Assembly: GCA_902570695.1 (NCBI GenBank) | Contig: CACFZE010000002.1 | Location: 123,682-187,681, forward strand | Direction: 5' to 3' | Origin: an uncultured Pelagibacteraceae bacterium | GTDB lineage: Bacteria > Pseudomonadota > Alphaproteobacteria > Pelagibacterales > Pelagibacteraceae | DNA: 64,000 bases | In this document: positions 10,486 to 21,119 of the stretch, piece after piece | How positions within the stretch are numbered: the first letter of the stretch is position 1 | Layout of the letters: each line of letters starts with the position of its first letter | Made by a program: the position numbers and the translations under genes | Notes under the pieces: generated by a model | What the model was told of the DNA's origin: nothing | The model's input: the letters and a program-made list of their open reading frames with translations, nothing else | Database searches by the model: none

Positions 10486-11259
10486 ATGGAAATTAATATC
10501 AATTGTGATTTAGGTGAAAAATCAAAGCATCATTCAGATGAAAATGATCCAAAATTACTAGAAATTGTCAATTCAGCTAATGTTGCTTGTGGTTATCATG
10601 CTGGTGATGAAGACAGCATGAACCAAGTTGTAAAAATTTGTAAGAAAAACGGTGTTAGCATAGGTGCGCATCCATCATTTAATGATCCAGAAAACTTTGG
10701 ACGTAAAAGACTAAATTTATCGTCTGATGAAATAAATAAATTATTAATTGATCAGTATGAAATTTTACAAAATATAGCTGAAAAACATGGTGAGATCGTT
10801 ACACATATTAAACCACATGGTGCATTAAATAATATGGCTTGCGAAGATATTGAGCTTGCAACTATCATTGCAAAATCAATCTGCAATTTTAACAAAGATT
10901 TAATCTATTTGGTTCCAACAGGTTCAAAGATGGAAGAGGCTGCAAAGAAATTTGATATGAGGATAGCATGTGAAATTTTTGCTGATAGAAATTATGAGGA
11001 TAATGGAAACTTAGTATCTAGAAAAGAGCCTCATGCACTTATTATAGATCCAGATAAAGCAAAAAGTCACGTTTTAAGCATGGTTCAGAACCAGGCCATT
11101 AATTGTCACAGCGGAAAGCAAATACCTTGTGAAATAGACTCTGTGTGCATACATGGAGATAATGAAAGTTCACTATCTACTGCCATATCTATAAAAAATA
11201 ATTTAATAGATAATGGCTTAGAACTAAAAACACTAACTAATTTAAGGAAATTTAAATAA
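10486..11259 (+). CDS. pxpA: 5-oxoprolinase subunit A (LamB/YcsF family)
   Basis: INCDLGE, NVACGYHAGDE, GAHPSFNDPENFGR, HIKPHGALNN. Confidence 0.96.
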   Translation: MEININCDLGEKSKHHSDENDPKLLEIVNSANVACGYHAGDEDSMNQVVKICKKNGVSIGAHPSFNDPENFGRKRLNLSSDEINKLLIDQYEILQNIAEKHGEIVTHIKPHGALNNMACEDIELATIIAKSICNFNKDLIYLVPTGSKMEEAAKKFDMRIACEIFADRNYEDNGNLVSRKEPHALIIDPDKAKSHVLSMVQNQAINCHSGKQIPCEIDSVCIHGDNESSLSTAISIKNNLIDNGLELKTLTNLRKFK

Positions 11260-11747
11260 TGATAAAAAAAATATTTTTTTCAATGTTCTTTTTAATTTTT
11301 TTAGCAGGAATATCTTTTGCTGCTGGATCTAGTAGTGATTCTGGATCAACAGAAAGCCATTATGATAAAGCAGTGAAATTGATTAAAGCTGCAAAAAAAT
11401 TAGAAAAAAAAGGTAAAACAGAGAAAGCAATTAAAAGATACGAAAGAGCAATTAAATTTTTAGTAAAGTCAAATAAGATGAAGCCAAATAAAGCAGATAC
11501 ATTAAATTATCTTGGATTTGCAACTAGAAAAACTGGTGATTTTGAAAATGGTGAGAAATATTATCTTCAAGGTTTAGCTATTGAGCCAAATCACATAGGA
11601 ATTAACGAATATCTTGGTGAATTATATGTTGCAACCAATAGGATGAATTTAGCAAAAGAAAGATTGAATGTTCTAGAGGGATGTAATTGTGAAGAATACA
11701 ATCAGCTAAAAGGTGTTATAGACGGATCTAAAAAATCAAAATACTAG
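11259..11747 (+). CDS. TPR-repeat secreted/periplasmic protein
   Basis: Signal peptide plus TPR-like repeats (ADTLNYLGFATRKTGDFENGEKYYLQGLAIEPNH). Confidence 0.75.
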   Translation: MIKKIFFSMFFLIFLAGISFAAGSSSDSGSTESHYDKAVKLIKAAKKLEKKGKTEKAIKRYERAIKFLVKSNKMKPNKADTLNYLGFATRKTGDFENGEKYYLQGLAIEPNHIGINEYLGELYVATNRMNLAKERLNVLEGCNCEEYNQLKGVIDGSKKSKY

Positions 11748-13054
11748 TTTATATTTTTTATCATTTGCTCAGGCATCCAAAGAGCAATTTCTGGAAATAT
11801 CACAACCAAGATAACAGCAAAAATCATTAGCAAGAAGAGTGGAAATGCGCTTCTTGCTATATAACCCATATCTTTATTAGCCATACCCTGAAGAACAAAA
11901 AGATTAAAACCAACTGGCGGCGTGATCTGAGCCATTTCGACAACAATAACTAGAAAAACACCAAACCAAATCATATCAAAACCTGCTTGTCTAATCATTG
12001 GTTCAATTATAGCCATTGTTAAAACTACAGCAGAGATACCATCAAGAAACATTCCAAGAATTATATAAAAGATCATTAAAACAAAAATTAAAACATAAGG
12101 AGAAAGTTCCATTCCTTCAATCCATAGAGCAAGATTTCTTGGCAATCCTGTAAAACCCATTGCCAAAGATAAAAAAGTGGCTCCAGCTAATATAAAAGCT
12201 ATCATGCAAGAAGTTTTAGTAGCACCCAAGAGAGACTCTTTAAATGTTCTTAAAGACAAACTCTTTTGAAAGTATGATAAAATTAATGCACCTACTACGC
12301 CCAAAGAAGCTGCTTCGGTTGCGGTTGCTATACCAGTATAAATTGAGCCAATAACTGAAACTATTAATAATATTACAGGTATCAGTTTTCCTGATTTCCT
12401 TACCTTTTCCATAAGTGAGAAGTCTTGTTTAAAAGTAGGCATGGATTTTTTATTTATTAACGACCAAATCATTACATATGTCATAAAGATCAACGCAATC
12501 ATTATTCCTGGGACAATTCCTGCAATAAATAGTTTTGCTATCGACTCTTGAACAGTCACACCATAAATAATTAAAATAATTGAAGGTGGAATTAGAAGAC
12601 CCAGCGTTCCTGAACCAGCTAAACTTCCAAGCAGAATACTTTCTGGATATTTTCTTTTTCTTAGTTCTGGAATAGACATTTTTCCTACTGTGGCTACAGT
12701 CGCTGCAGAAGATCCTGAAATAGCTGCAAATAAAGCACATCCAACTACATTAACATGCACTAAGCCACCAGGTAGTTTCTGCATCCATGGAGATAATCCT
12801 TCAAATAAATTTTCAGATAACTTCGTCCGAAATAAAATTTCACCCATCCAAACAAATAAAGGAAGTGCAGTTAAAGTCCATGAAGATGAGGCTCCCCAAA
12901 TTGTTGTTGCCATCGCATCACCAACTGGCCTTGTAGTGAACAGCATCATTCCTATTGATGAAACTCCAACCATGCTTATAGCAACCCAAATTCCCGATCC
13001 TAAAAATATCAAGAGAACACTTATGAAAAATATAGTAAGTAAAATTTCAGTCAT
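11744..13054 (-). CDS. dctM: TRAP transporter large permease (DctM)
   Basis: 436 aa multi-TM, GSLAGSGTLGLLIPPSIILIIYG. Confidence 0.94.
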   Translation of the reverse strand: MTEILLTIFFISVLLIFLGSGIWVAISMVGVSSIGMMLFTTRPVGDAMATTIWGASSSWTLTALPLFVWMGEILFRTKLSENLFEGLSPWMQKLPGGLVHVNVVGCALFAAISGSSAATVATVGKMSIPELRKRKYPESILLGSLAGSGTLGLLIPPSIILIIYGVTVQESIAKLFIAGIVPGIMIALIFMTYVMIWSLINKKSMPTFKQDFSLMEKVRKSGKLIPVILLIVSVIGSIYTGIATATEAASLGVVGALILSYFQKSLSLRTFKESLLGATKTSCMIAFILAGATFLSLAMGFTGLPRNLALWIEGMELSPYVLIFVLMIFYIILGMFLDGISAVVLTMAIIEPMIRQAGFDMIWFGVFLVIVVEMAQITPPVGFNLFVLQGMANKDMGYIARSAFPLFLLMIFAVILVVIFPEIALWMPEQMIKNIN

Positions 13055-13538
13055 TTTTTTTTGTTTGTATTTTCAAAACTAATTGATGAGATACACATAT
13101 GAAAAATATTAGTGATCCTAAAGCAACACTAGTTTGTGGTATCCAAATTAAAATTTCGTCAGCTCCTTCACTTCTCTCTTGAAATTCATAAGATATTTTT
13201 AGCATTTTCAAAAAATAAAAAGCTAGATAACCAGAAAATATAGTTGCAACTATCAAACTCCATAATTCCAAAAATCTCTTTTTAATCCCAGTAGCTTTTT
13301 CTAAAAATAAAGTAATTCTAATGTGACCACCTTCTACGAAAGTATAAGATAAAGCAAAAAAAGATGAGGCAGCCATACAATATCCAGAATATTCAGCTAG
13401 GCCTCTTATATAAAAACCAAATATTCTTGATGAAATTCCAATTAAAATAAAAACTGCAACCAAAATAAGAAAGAATGCAGCGATATAGCCTGAGTAACTA
13501 TAAAGATTATTTAGAAATTTATTGACTTTAGTAAACAT
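13047..13538 (-). CDS. dctQ: TRAP transporter small permease (DctQ)
   Basis: 4-TM, EYSGYCMAASSFFALSYTFVEGGHIRI; overlaps dctM. Confidence 0.9.
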   Translation of the reverse strand: MFTKVNKFLNNLYSYSGYIAAFFLILVAVFILIGISSRIFGFYIRGLAEYSGYCMAASSFFALSYTFVEGGHIRITLFLEKATGIKKRFLELWSLIVATIFSGYLAFYFLKMLKISYEFQERSEGADEILIWIPQTSVALGSLIFFICVSHQLVLKIQTKKND

Positions 13539-13540
13539 AT

Positions 13541-13570
13541 AAAAAGGCCGTTTAACACGGCCTTTTTAAT
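13541..13570 (-). terminator. Intrinsic terminator/attenuator between dctP and dctQ
   Basis: AAAAAGGCCGtttaacaCGGCCTTTTT inverted repeat with T-run. Confidence 0.85.
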
Positions 13571-13579
13571 TATAATGAT

Positions 13580-14551
13580 TTAATTATAAGCAGCAAGAAC
13601 ACTAGCACCTCTATCGCCAGCTTTTTTCTTCCATTCTTCTGCCATTGTAGCACCAACTTTTTTGAAATGACTTTCAAGGGCTGCATTTACTTTGCCTACT
13701 TTCATTCCAGCATCAGCTAAAGCTTTTTTATCAGCAACATTTCCTTTTTTTGAAAGTGCCCAACCTTTTTTCTCAGCAACTGCTGCCTCTTCCATAATCA
13801 TTTTTTGTGTAGCTTTATCTAATTTATTCCAAGAACCTCTGTGAGCTACAATCATATTTTTTGGAAACCAAGCCGCAATATCATAAAAATACTTTACTCC
13901 ATTTTCCCAAATTTTACTGTTCTTACCAGTAGTTGGTGAAGTAATCATACTTTCAACCGCACCAGTTGAGAATGCTTGGCTTATTTCAGCTGCTTCTATT
14001 TTTGTAGGTGCCATACCTGTCAATTCAGCCATTCTAATAGTTGCAGAATTATACGCTCTAAATTTTAAACCTTTTAAATCAGCAACACTGTTAATCTCTT
14101 TTTTACTATAAAGACCTTGCGCAGGCCATGGTACAGCGTATAAAAATACAAGACCTTTTTGATCTAAACCTTTGATTATTGCAGACTTTGATGCTTGATA
14201 CAGTTTCATAGCATCATCATAAGATGTTGCAAGAAATGGTTGCGAGTCAATCTCTAATAACGGATCCTCTTTACCTAGAGCCGACATAAATCGCTCACCA
14301 ATTTGAGCTTGTCCAGTTCTAACAGCCCTAAATATCTCTCCTCCTTTAAATAGAGATCCACCGGGGTGTGTTACTATTGTTAATTTTCCCCCACTTTTTT
14401 CTGAAACATTTTTAGCAAATTCAGCTGCATTAGCAGAATGGAAGTTGCTTGCACCATATGCTAGTGCCATATCCCATTTTTCTGCGGCAAAAGCATTAGC
14501 AGTTAAAAGAACAGAAAATAAAACAGAGAGCAAAATTTTGAAAAGTTTCAT
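13580..14551 (-). CDS. dctP: TRAP transporter solute-binding protein (DctP)
   Basis: Signal peptide (LLTANAFA|AEKWD), DctP fold motifs GGEIFRAVRTGQAQIG, LKGLKFRAYNSATIRMAELTG. Confidence 0.94.
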   Translation of the reverse strand: MKLFKILLSVLFSVLLTANAFAAEKWDMALAYGASNFHSANAAEFAKNVSEKSGGKLTIVTHPGGSLFKGGEIFRAVRTGQAQIGERFMSALGKEDPLLEIDSQPFLATSYDDAMKLYQASKSAIIKGLDQKGLVFLYAVPWPAQGLYSKKEINSVADLKGLKFRAYNSATIRMAELTGMAPTKIEAAEISQAFSTGAVESMITSPTTGKNSKIWENGVKYFYDIAAWFPKNMIVAHRGSWNKLDKATQKMIMEEAAVAEKKGWALSKKGNVADKKALADAGMKVGKVNAALESHFKKVGATMAEEWKKKAGDRGASVLAAYN

Positions 14552-14663
14552 AAATCCTCCATATTTCTAAAAAACATATCTCATTATGTATTAAAACTTA
14601 AATCAATAAAAATTTTTGATGTTTTATTGAAAAATAATAAATAATTACTATTATAATAACATC

Positions 14664-15275
14664 TTGATCGAACAATCGCTCATTTTACTGCAAATTATAT
14701 TTATAGATATTATTCTTGCGGCAGATAATGCAATAATAATAGGATTAATAGCAGCTAATTTTGTACCAAAAAATAGAAAAAAAATAATATTCTGGGGAGT
14801 AGTTGGAGCGTTAGTTTTCAAAGTTATATTTGCAATATTTGCAACATATTTATTTAAGTTTTACTTCATTAAAATTCTTGGTGGATTACTTTTAATTTGG
14901 ATTGTTAATGACTTAAGAAAAGATTTATTTGAAATTCAAAAAATTAAGTCTCCTAAAAAGAAATCTATGGAACCTTCATTTATCAAAAGTATTTACAAAG
15001 TGTTATTTGCAGATATTACGATTAGTTTTGATAACGTTATTGGCGTTGTGGGTGCAGCCAAAGGTAATTTTGGTTTTATGATTTTTGGCTTGGTATTATC
15101 AGTAGTTCTTACTGGAGCCTTAGCTACTTATTTAGCAAATTATATACAAAAACATTTATGGATAGCTTACATAGGTTTAGGCTTTATATTATTGGTTGCT
15201 ATTCAATTAGTAATAGGTGGGCTAGTCGATTTAGAAATTTTAAATATTAATGAAAAATATATAAAGTATTTCTAA
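14664..15275 (+). CDS. TerC/YjbE family integral membrane protein (TTG start)
   Basis: FIDIILAADNAIIIGLIAANF and ADITISFDNVIGV repeats. Confidence 0.88.
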   Translation: MIEQSLILLQIIFIDIILAADNAIIIGLIAANFVPKNRKKIIFWGVVGALVFKVIFAIFATYLFKFYFIKILGGLLLIWIVNDLRKDLFEIQKIKSPKKKSMEPSFIKSIYKVLFADITISFDNVIGVVGAAKGNFGFMIFGLVLSVVLTGALATYLANYIQKHLWIAYIGLGFILLVAIQLVIGGLVDLEILNINEKYIKYF

Positions 15276-15277
15276 TA

Positions 15278-15697
15278 TTACCAAGTTCCAGTATTTTCCA
15301 TTGATGACCAGGGCTCTTTAGGAGGAAGATTTCCTTCCTGAAGTATTTCTATTGATATTTTATCTGGTGATTTCACAAATGCCATATGACCATCTCTAGG
15401 TGGTCTATTAATTGTATAACCCATATCCATTAGTCTTTGACATATTTCGTATATATTTTTAACTCTATAAGCTAAGTGACCAAAATTTCTAGATCCCTCT
15501 CCTAAATTGTCACCGTCCCAATTATAAGTTAGTTCAATTTCTGCATTATTGTCGTTTGGTGCAGCTAAAAAAATTAATGTATATCTGCCTTTTTCATTTT
15601 CCATTCTTTTTGTCTCTTTTAAACCCAGTCCATCGCAAAAAAATTTTAACGACTCCTGAATATTCGAAATTCTGATCATTGTATGTAAATATTTCAT
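15278..15697 (-). CDS. gloA: VOC family/lactoylglutathione lyase-like protein
   Basis: MIRISNIQESLKFFCDGLGLKETKR, AEIELTYNWD, GHLAYRV. Confidence 0.85.
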   Translation of the reverse strand: MKYLHTMIRISNIQESLKFFCDGLGLKETKRMENEKGRYTLIFLAAPNDNNAEIELTYNWDGDNLGEGSRNFGHLAYRVKNIYEICQRLMDMGYTINRPPRDGHMAFVKSPDKISIEILQEGNLPPKEPWSSMENTGTW

Positions 15698-15717
15698 AGT
15701 AAAATTATAATTTATTT

Positions 15718-17289
15718 CTATTCTAGTTCAATAGTACTTGGTGGTTTAGAAGTCACATCATAAACTACTCTATTTATACCTCGAATATTATTAACTATTT
15801 TATTCGATACCATTTGCATAAATGATTTATTAAATTGAAAATAATCCGCTGTCATCCCATCTTCAGATGTTATTGCTCTAAGCAAACATAAATATTCATA
15901 GGTTCTATTGTCTCCCATGACACCAACAGTTTTAACAGGCAGTAATGCAGCATAAGCCTGCCATATCTTATGATATAGATTGTTTTCTCTTAATGCATTT
16001 ACAAAATAATTATCTGCTTCTTTTAAAATTTTTATTTTTTCTTTAGTAATTATGCCTGGCATTCTAATTGCTAAACCAGGACCAGGAAAAGGATGTCTAG
16101 AAATAATTTCTTTACTTAAATTTAATTCTAGACCTAACATTCTAACTTCATCTTTAAATAAATACTTCAATGGCTCAACCAATTTTAATTTCATTCTTTT
16201 TGGCAGACCACCTACATTATGATGAGACTTAATTTTTGACGTTTGACTTCCTGTTACAGATTTACTTTCAATTAAATCAGGGTATAGAGTTCCTTGAGCT
16301 AAAAATTTTACATTTTTTATTTTTTTTGCGTATTTTTCAAAAAGTTTGATAAATAAATTTCCAATAATTTTTCTTTTTTTTTCTGGATCTGTTACGTTTT
16401 TTAATTTGCTTATAAATAATTGTTCAGCATTTACATAAATTAAATTCAATTTAAATTTTTTTCTAAAAGTATTTACTACTTGTTTTTCTTCGTTTTTTCT
16501 GAGCAGGCCAGTATTAACGAATATACAAGTTAGGTTTTTTCCAATCGCATTACTAATTAATTTTGCTACTACACTGCTATCTACACCACCAGATAATGCA
16601 CAAATTACTTTAGAATTTCCAACTTGTTCTTTAATTTGTTGCATAAGTTTGGATTTTTGATTTTTTGATGTCCAATTTTTTTTAATTTTACAAATTTTAA
16701 TTACAAAGTTTTTTAATATTACTTTGCCTTTAACTGTATGGGAAACTTCTGGATGAAACTGTATGCCATATATTTTTTTTTTTACATTTTCTATCATACA
16801 TAATTTCGAATTTGAGGATTTTGCTATAACTTTAAAACCTTTAGGTAATTTAATTACCTCATCTCCATGGCTCATCCATACATTGGTGGAATTTTTTGAA
16901 AAGAAATTTTCGGTTAAAGCGCTTTTTTTTAATTTTGTAACTTTTGCTAACCCAAATTCTCTTGATTTTGCTCGTTTTACTTTACCTCCTAATTCTTTAG
17001 AGATTATCTGATGGCCAAAACAAATACCTAAAATTGGAATATTTAAACTTAATATACTTCTATTGAATTTAACTTTTTTATTTTGATAAACATTTAAGGG
17101 ACCGCCAGATAAAATGATGCCTTTCACATTTTTTTCATTTTTGTAGTTTTTAAGTTTGTTGTGACTTATAATTTCACAAAAAACATTTAATTCTCTTACT
17201 TTTCTTGCAATTAATTGTGTAAACTGAGACCCAAAATCGATTATTAAAATTTTATCTAGATTATTTTCAAGACGCATCTTTTTTTTCAA
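15718..17289 (-). CDS. guaA: GMP synthase (glutamine-hydrolysing)
   Basis: GATase (GICFGHQ), [25 protein letters not shown]-terminal KPPSTIELE. Confidence 0.98.
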   Translation of the reverse strand: MKKKMRLENNLDKILIIDFGSQFTQLIARKVRELNVFCEIISHNKLKNYKNEKNVKGIILSGGPLNVYQNKKVKFNRSILSLNIPILGICFGHQIISKELGGKVKRAKSREFGLAKVTKLKKSALTENFFSKNSTNVWMSHGDEVIKLPKGFKVIAKSSNSKLCMIENVKKKIYGIQFHPEVSHTVKGKVILKNFVIKICKIKKNWTSKNQKSKLMQQIKEQVGNSKVICALSGGVDSSVVAKLISNAIGKNLTCIFVNTGLLRKNEEKQVVNTFRKKFKLNLIYVNAEQLFISKLKNVTDPEKKRKIIGNLFIKLFEKYAKKIKNVKFLAQGTLYPDLIESKSVTGSQTSKIKSHHNVGGLPKRMKLKLVEPLKYLFKDEVRMLGLELNLSKEIISRHPFPGPGLAIRMPGIITKEKIKILKEADNYFVNALRENNLYHKIWQAYAALLPVKTVGVMGDNRTYEYLCLLRAITSEDGMTADYFQFNKSFMQMVSNKIVNNIRGINRVVYDVTSKPPSTIELE

Positions 17290-17701
17290 ACTCTTTTAGG
17301 CGTTTGTTTATAGATGCGATTTTATCACAAAGGTTCGAGCATATTTTCTTAAAATCTTCTCTAAGTTCCTCTGCTTTAGAAAAATTAGATCTTTCTAACT
17401 CAATATCTATTAATAGATACATTGCCTCTTCGTTGTTTGGCTCGAGTAGTAAAACTGTATTTATATTTTTTTCCAGTTCTGTTTTGTTTTCTTCATTTTT
17501 AAATATTTTTGCTAAATATAGATATGACTTTGAGTCTTTGGGATTGTATACAATATTTCTTTGAAATAAAAATTTTGAATCTTCATATTTTTCATTTTCA
17601 TAAAGACTTTTTGCTTCATCAAAAAAATTAACTTTTTCTGCGTTAACATTAAAAACTAAAGTAAAAAGTAAAATTATTGCTAAGGTAATTTTTTTTATCA
17701 T
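17267..17701 (-). CDS. TPR-repeat exported small protein
   Basis: Signal peptide plus TPR-like helices. Confidence 0.6.
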   Translation of the reverse strand: MIKKITLAIILLFTLVFNVNAEKVNFFDEAKSLYENEKYEDSKFLFQRNIVYNPKDSKSYLYLAKIFKNEENKTELEKNINTVLLLEPNNEEAMYLLIDIELERSNFSKAEELREDFKKICSNLCDKIASINKRLKEFEKKDAS

Positions 17702-18762
17702 CTTTTTATTTCGTCTATGTTATGTACCATACTTTCATAAAAACCTGCTTTAGTAATTTTGACAAATTTTGGTTTTTTTCTGAGATCTTTAATTCTTTTT
17801 GCACCTAAGTATCCCATTGATGATTTTAAACCCCCTACTAGTTGGTAGATTATTTTTTCAACTGTGCCTTTGTATTTAACAAAACCTTCAACACCTTCTG
17901 CTACATATTTTGAAGTATCTTTTTGTTTTGATTGAAAATATCTATCTGCTGATCCTTTATTCATTGCTCCAATAGATCCCATGCCTCTAAAACTTTTAAA
18001 TAATTTACCACCTCTTTTAATAATTCTTCCTGGAGCCTGATCTGTTCCTGCAAATAATGATCCAATCATTACCGCATCTGCTCCTGCTGCAAGTGCTTTT
18101 GCAATATCCCCAGAAAATTTGATACCTCCATCAGCTATTAATGTTGTTTTACTTTTGCCCATACCTTTTTTTACATCTAAAATTGCACTTAACTGTGGAA
18201 CTCCTATCCCCGCAACTAATCTTGTAGTGCATATAGATCCTGGTCCAATTCCAACTTTTATAATATCTACTCCTTGCTTAATCAGAAATTTAGCTGCTTC
18301 TGCTGTAGCAATATTACCTGCACATAAAGCTGTTTTGGTTGGTTTAATTTTTTTAATTTTTTTTATTATTTCAGCTACTTTTTTTGTGTGGCCATGAGCT
18401 GTATCAACAACAATTAAATCGATATTTTCTTTTAAAATCTTTTGAGCTCTTATGTGTTCGTTTAAACTTGCACCAACAGCTGCACCAACTAACATTTTTT
18501 TTGCTTTTACTTTTCTTATTTCTTTTATCTGATCATTTATTGATAAATTTCTATGTATAACACCTATTCCACCCTTTTTACCGATTGAAATAGCCATGTT
18601 AGACTCTGTTACAGTATCCATTGCTGAGGTTAGAAGGGGTATAGAAATATTTAAGTGTTTTGATAATTTAACTTCTGTCTTTACTTCTGAAGGTAAAATT
18701 TCAGAATAATTTGGTGCTAAGGTTACATCATCGAAAGTGAGCGCTTCTTTGATAGGATCCAT
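17698..18762 (-). CDS. guaB: IMP dehydrogenase lacking CBS domains
   Basis: LTFDDVTLAP, GIGPGSICTTR, flap RYFQ; 354 aa with no Bateman insertion. Confidence 0.96.
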   Translation of the reverse strand: MDPIKEALTFDDVTLAPNYSEILPSEVKTEVKLSKHLNISIPLLTSAMDTVTESNMAISIGKKGGIGVIHRNLSINDQIKEIRKVKAKKMLVGAAVGASLNEHIRAQKILKENIDLIVVDTAHGHTKKVAEIIKKIKKIKPTKTALCAGNIATAEAAKFLIKQGVDIIKVGIGPGSICTTRLVAGIGVPQLSAILDVKKGMGKSKTTLIADGGIKFSGDIAKALAAGADAVMIGSLFAGTDQAPGRIIKRGGKLFKSFRGMGSIGAMNKGSADRYFQSKQKDTSKYVAEGVEGFVKYKGTVEKIIYQLVGGLKSSMGYLGAKRIKDLRKKPKFVKITKAGFYESMVHNIDEIKR

Positions 18763-18799
18763 GTCCTTATATAAACGATTCTTAAAAAAATGAAAGTAT

Positions 18800-19411
18800 C
18801 TATCTTAAATTTTTGCAGATTAAGAAACTTTCTTTAGAGTCTTTTCTACTTGCTGGAGGCTTATAGACATTAAATTTTACAAAATTTTTTTTTGAAAATG
18901 CAATTATCTCATTAAATGAGGTTCCCATAAATAATTTTGAGACAAAATAGCCATTTGGCTTCATCATTTTTGTAGCGAAATCCAAAGCTTCTAAAACTAA
19001 TTCTCCAGTTACCATAGAGTCTAGGTTTTTGTTTCCCGTAGTATTGACTGCCATATCTGAAATAATTAGGTCAATTTTTCCACCAAAATAATTATTAATT
19101 TTATTTTGTTGCTCAGTATCCGTAAAATCTCCTTTTAAAATTTTTACATTCTTTATTTCCTCTATTTCTTTTAAATCTATTGCTAAATGCTTATTACATT
19201 TTAAATTACTTGATATATATTGAGACCAACTTCCAGGAGCAGCTCCAAGATCAATTACTGAAATATTATTTTTTAAAAATTTAAATTTTTCGTTAATTTC
19301 CTTTAATTTATAAACGGCTCTTGATCTATATCCTTCAACTTTTGATTGTCTAACATAAATATCTCTTCTCTGCTTATTAATCCAATTTTTTGAGATTTTA
19401 TTTTTTTTCAA
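18800..19411 (-). CDS. rlmE: 23S rRNA (uridine-2'-O-)-methyltransferase RlmE/FtsJ
   Basis: SRAVYKLKEINEKF, VIDLGAAPGSWSQ, DLIISDMAVNTTG. Confidence 0.95.
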   Translation of the reverse strand: MKKNKISKNWINKQRRDIYVRQSKVEGYRSRAVYKLKEINEKFKFLKNNISVIDLGAAPGSWSQYISSNLKCNKHLAIDLKEIEEIKNVKILKGDFTDTEQQNKINNYFGGKIDLIISDMAVNTTGNKNLDSMVTGELVLEALDFATKMMKPNGYFVSKLFMGTSFNEIIAFSKKNFVKFNVYKPPASRKDSKESFLICKNLR

Positions 19412-20322
19412 TTAGTTTTGAACCTTAAAGATTTTGAGATTTTGTTATTATCCAAAGTATTTAATTCTATCTCTAGATTTTTCTCGTTTCTCATATCTTT
19501 ATCATTTACTTTAATACCACTGGCCAAATGTATAATTCCAATTTTATGATTTGGTAAAAAAGGTTCCACGAAAATTTTATTCTTTTCATCAAACTTTGGA
19601 AGTAAGTTGCTAGCTAACCAGTTGCAATTATGAGGAAGAAATTCAACATCTACATTATCAATATATACGCATATATTTATTGCTAGTTGCTCTGAACCAA
19701 ATATTTGTCCATGACTAAGAGTAGTTTTTAAATTTTTTTGCCAAACATTCCAGCAGCTAGAGTCTTTTTCTAATGAGAAAACACCAATATTAATATGCGG
19801 AGCAAATGCTAACTTTCTTGCTTTATTAATATCAATTTTAGATTTAATAGCATGTTTAAAATTTTGAGATTTTATAATGGCTAATTTTCCAAACAACCAA
19901 TTAACGTTACTTAATATTCTATATCCAGGTGTCATTGTCTGGGTAATGCCTAGTTTGCCATTATCACAAGCCTTAAAATATAAGTCTATTGAGCTCCAAT
20001 CTTGAACCCAAGCATCACAATCAATCCACAGGTATTTTTTATAGTTTGGAAAATATTTTGGAAGAAACGCTCTTGATACCTGACTTTTTAGCCATTCTTT
20101 ACCTTTAACTTTAGATTGTGGAACCTCAATATCCCATTCAGCTTTTTTGATCTCGTCTACTTTATCTTTTAGAAGAGCGGTTTGCTCCTCTGTTAAACCC
20201 GCATCAAGTATACAAATAGCAACCTTTTCACTGTAATTGAATTGTTTAATTGAGTCTATTAATTCATTTAGCAATTCAAAGTAATTAGAATCTGCTAGAG
20301 AAATAATTACATTCTCTTTCAT
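19408..20322 (-). CDS. Glycosyltransferase family 8-like protein
   Basis: KYLWIDCDAWVQDW (DxD-like) and INIGVFSLEKDSSCWNVWQ. Confidence 0.6.
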   Translation of the reverse strand: MKENVIISLADSNYFELLNELIDSIKQFNYSEKVAICILDAGLTEEQTALLKDKVDEIKKAEWDIEVPQSKVKGKEWLKSQVSRAFLPKYFPNYKKYLWIDCDAWVQDWSSIDLYFKACDNGKLGITQTMTPGYRILSNVNWLFGKLAIIKSQNFKHAIKSKIDINKARKLAFAPHINIGVFSLEKDSSCWNVWQKNLKTTLSHGQIFGSEQLAINICVYIDNVDVEFLPHNCNWLASNLLPKFDEKNKIFVEPFLPNHKIGIIHLASGIKVNDKDMRNEKNLEIELNTLDNNKISKSLRFKTN

Positions 20323-21119
20323 TACAAAATATCTTCGTGATGATCAACGCCATCATCTTTTTCTTTATTTTGTTTTTTTAAAAATAAGTAATGAATTGAA
20401 CTTGCTGGAATCATTAATAAATAAATAATTCCTGAAATTATAATTGTATTAAAGGTATATATTAGCAACAAACCAAAATATAAAATTATTCCAAATAAAA
20501 GAAATATTGAAGTACTTCTTGGGACAACAATTCTTTTAAAAGAATATGTAGGAATTTTACTTATCAAAAGCACAGAAATAACAATAAATAAAGATGGAAC
20601 AATAATATTTTTATTAATAGTTATAAACTGAACTTCGCTAAAACTATAAATTAATGGCATTAATACCAATACTCCACCTGCTGGTGATGGAATACCCTCA
20701 AAAAAATTATCCCTCCATGAAGGTTCCCCACCTGTTGAAACATTAAATCTTGCAAGCCTCAAAGCAACACAAACCACATATATTAAAGATATTAACCAAC
20801 CAAATCTGCCGATATTATCTAGCGCCCAGAAATACATTATGAATGCTGGCGCAACTCCAAAACTAATTACATCCGTTAATGAGTCTAATTCTTTTCCAAC
20901 TTTTGATGTGGCTTTAATTAATCTGGCAATTCTTCCATCTAAACCATCTATAATTGCAGCAATTAAAACTGCAATAACTGATAATTCAAATCTTCCATCA
21001 AATGCAAACTTAATTGAAGTCAAACCAATACACACTCCAACCAAAGTCATAATATTTGGCAAAATAACTCTTGAATTTTTATTTGATACTAATCTTATAT
21101 TCTTTTTTGGATTTTCCAT
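20322..21119 (-). CDS. pssA: CDP-diacylglycerol-serine O-phosphatidyltransferase
   Basis: CDP-alcohol phosphotransferase motif DGLDGRIARLIKATSKVGKELDSLTD. Confidence 0.95.
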   Translation of the reverse strand: MENPKKNIRLVSNKNSRVILPNIMTLVGVCIGLTSIKFAFDGRFELSVIAVLIAAIIDGLDGRIARLIKATSKVGKELDSLTDVISFGVAPAFIMYFWALDNIGRFGWLISLIYVVCVALRLARFNVSTGGEPSWRDNFFEGIPSPAGGVLVLMPLIYSFSEVQFITINKNIIVPSLFIVISVLLISKIPTYSFKRIVVPRSTSIFLLFGIILYFGLLLIYTFNTIIISGIIYLLMIPASSIHYLFLKKQNKEKDDGVDHHEDIL

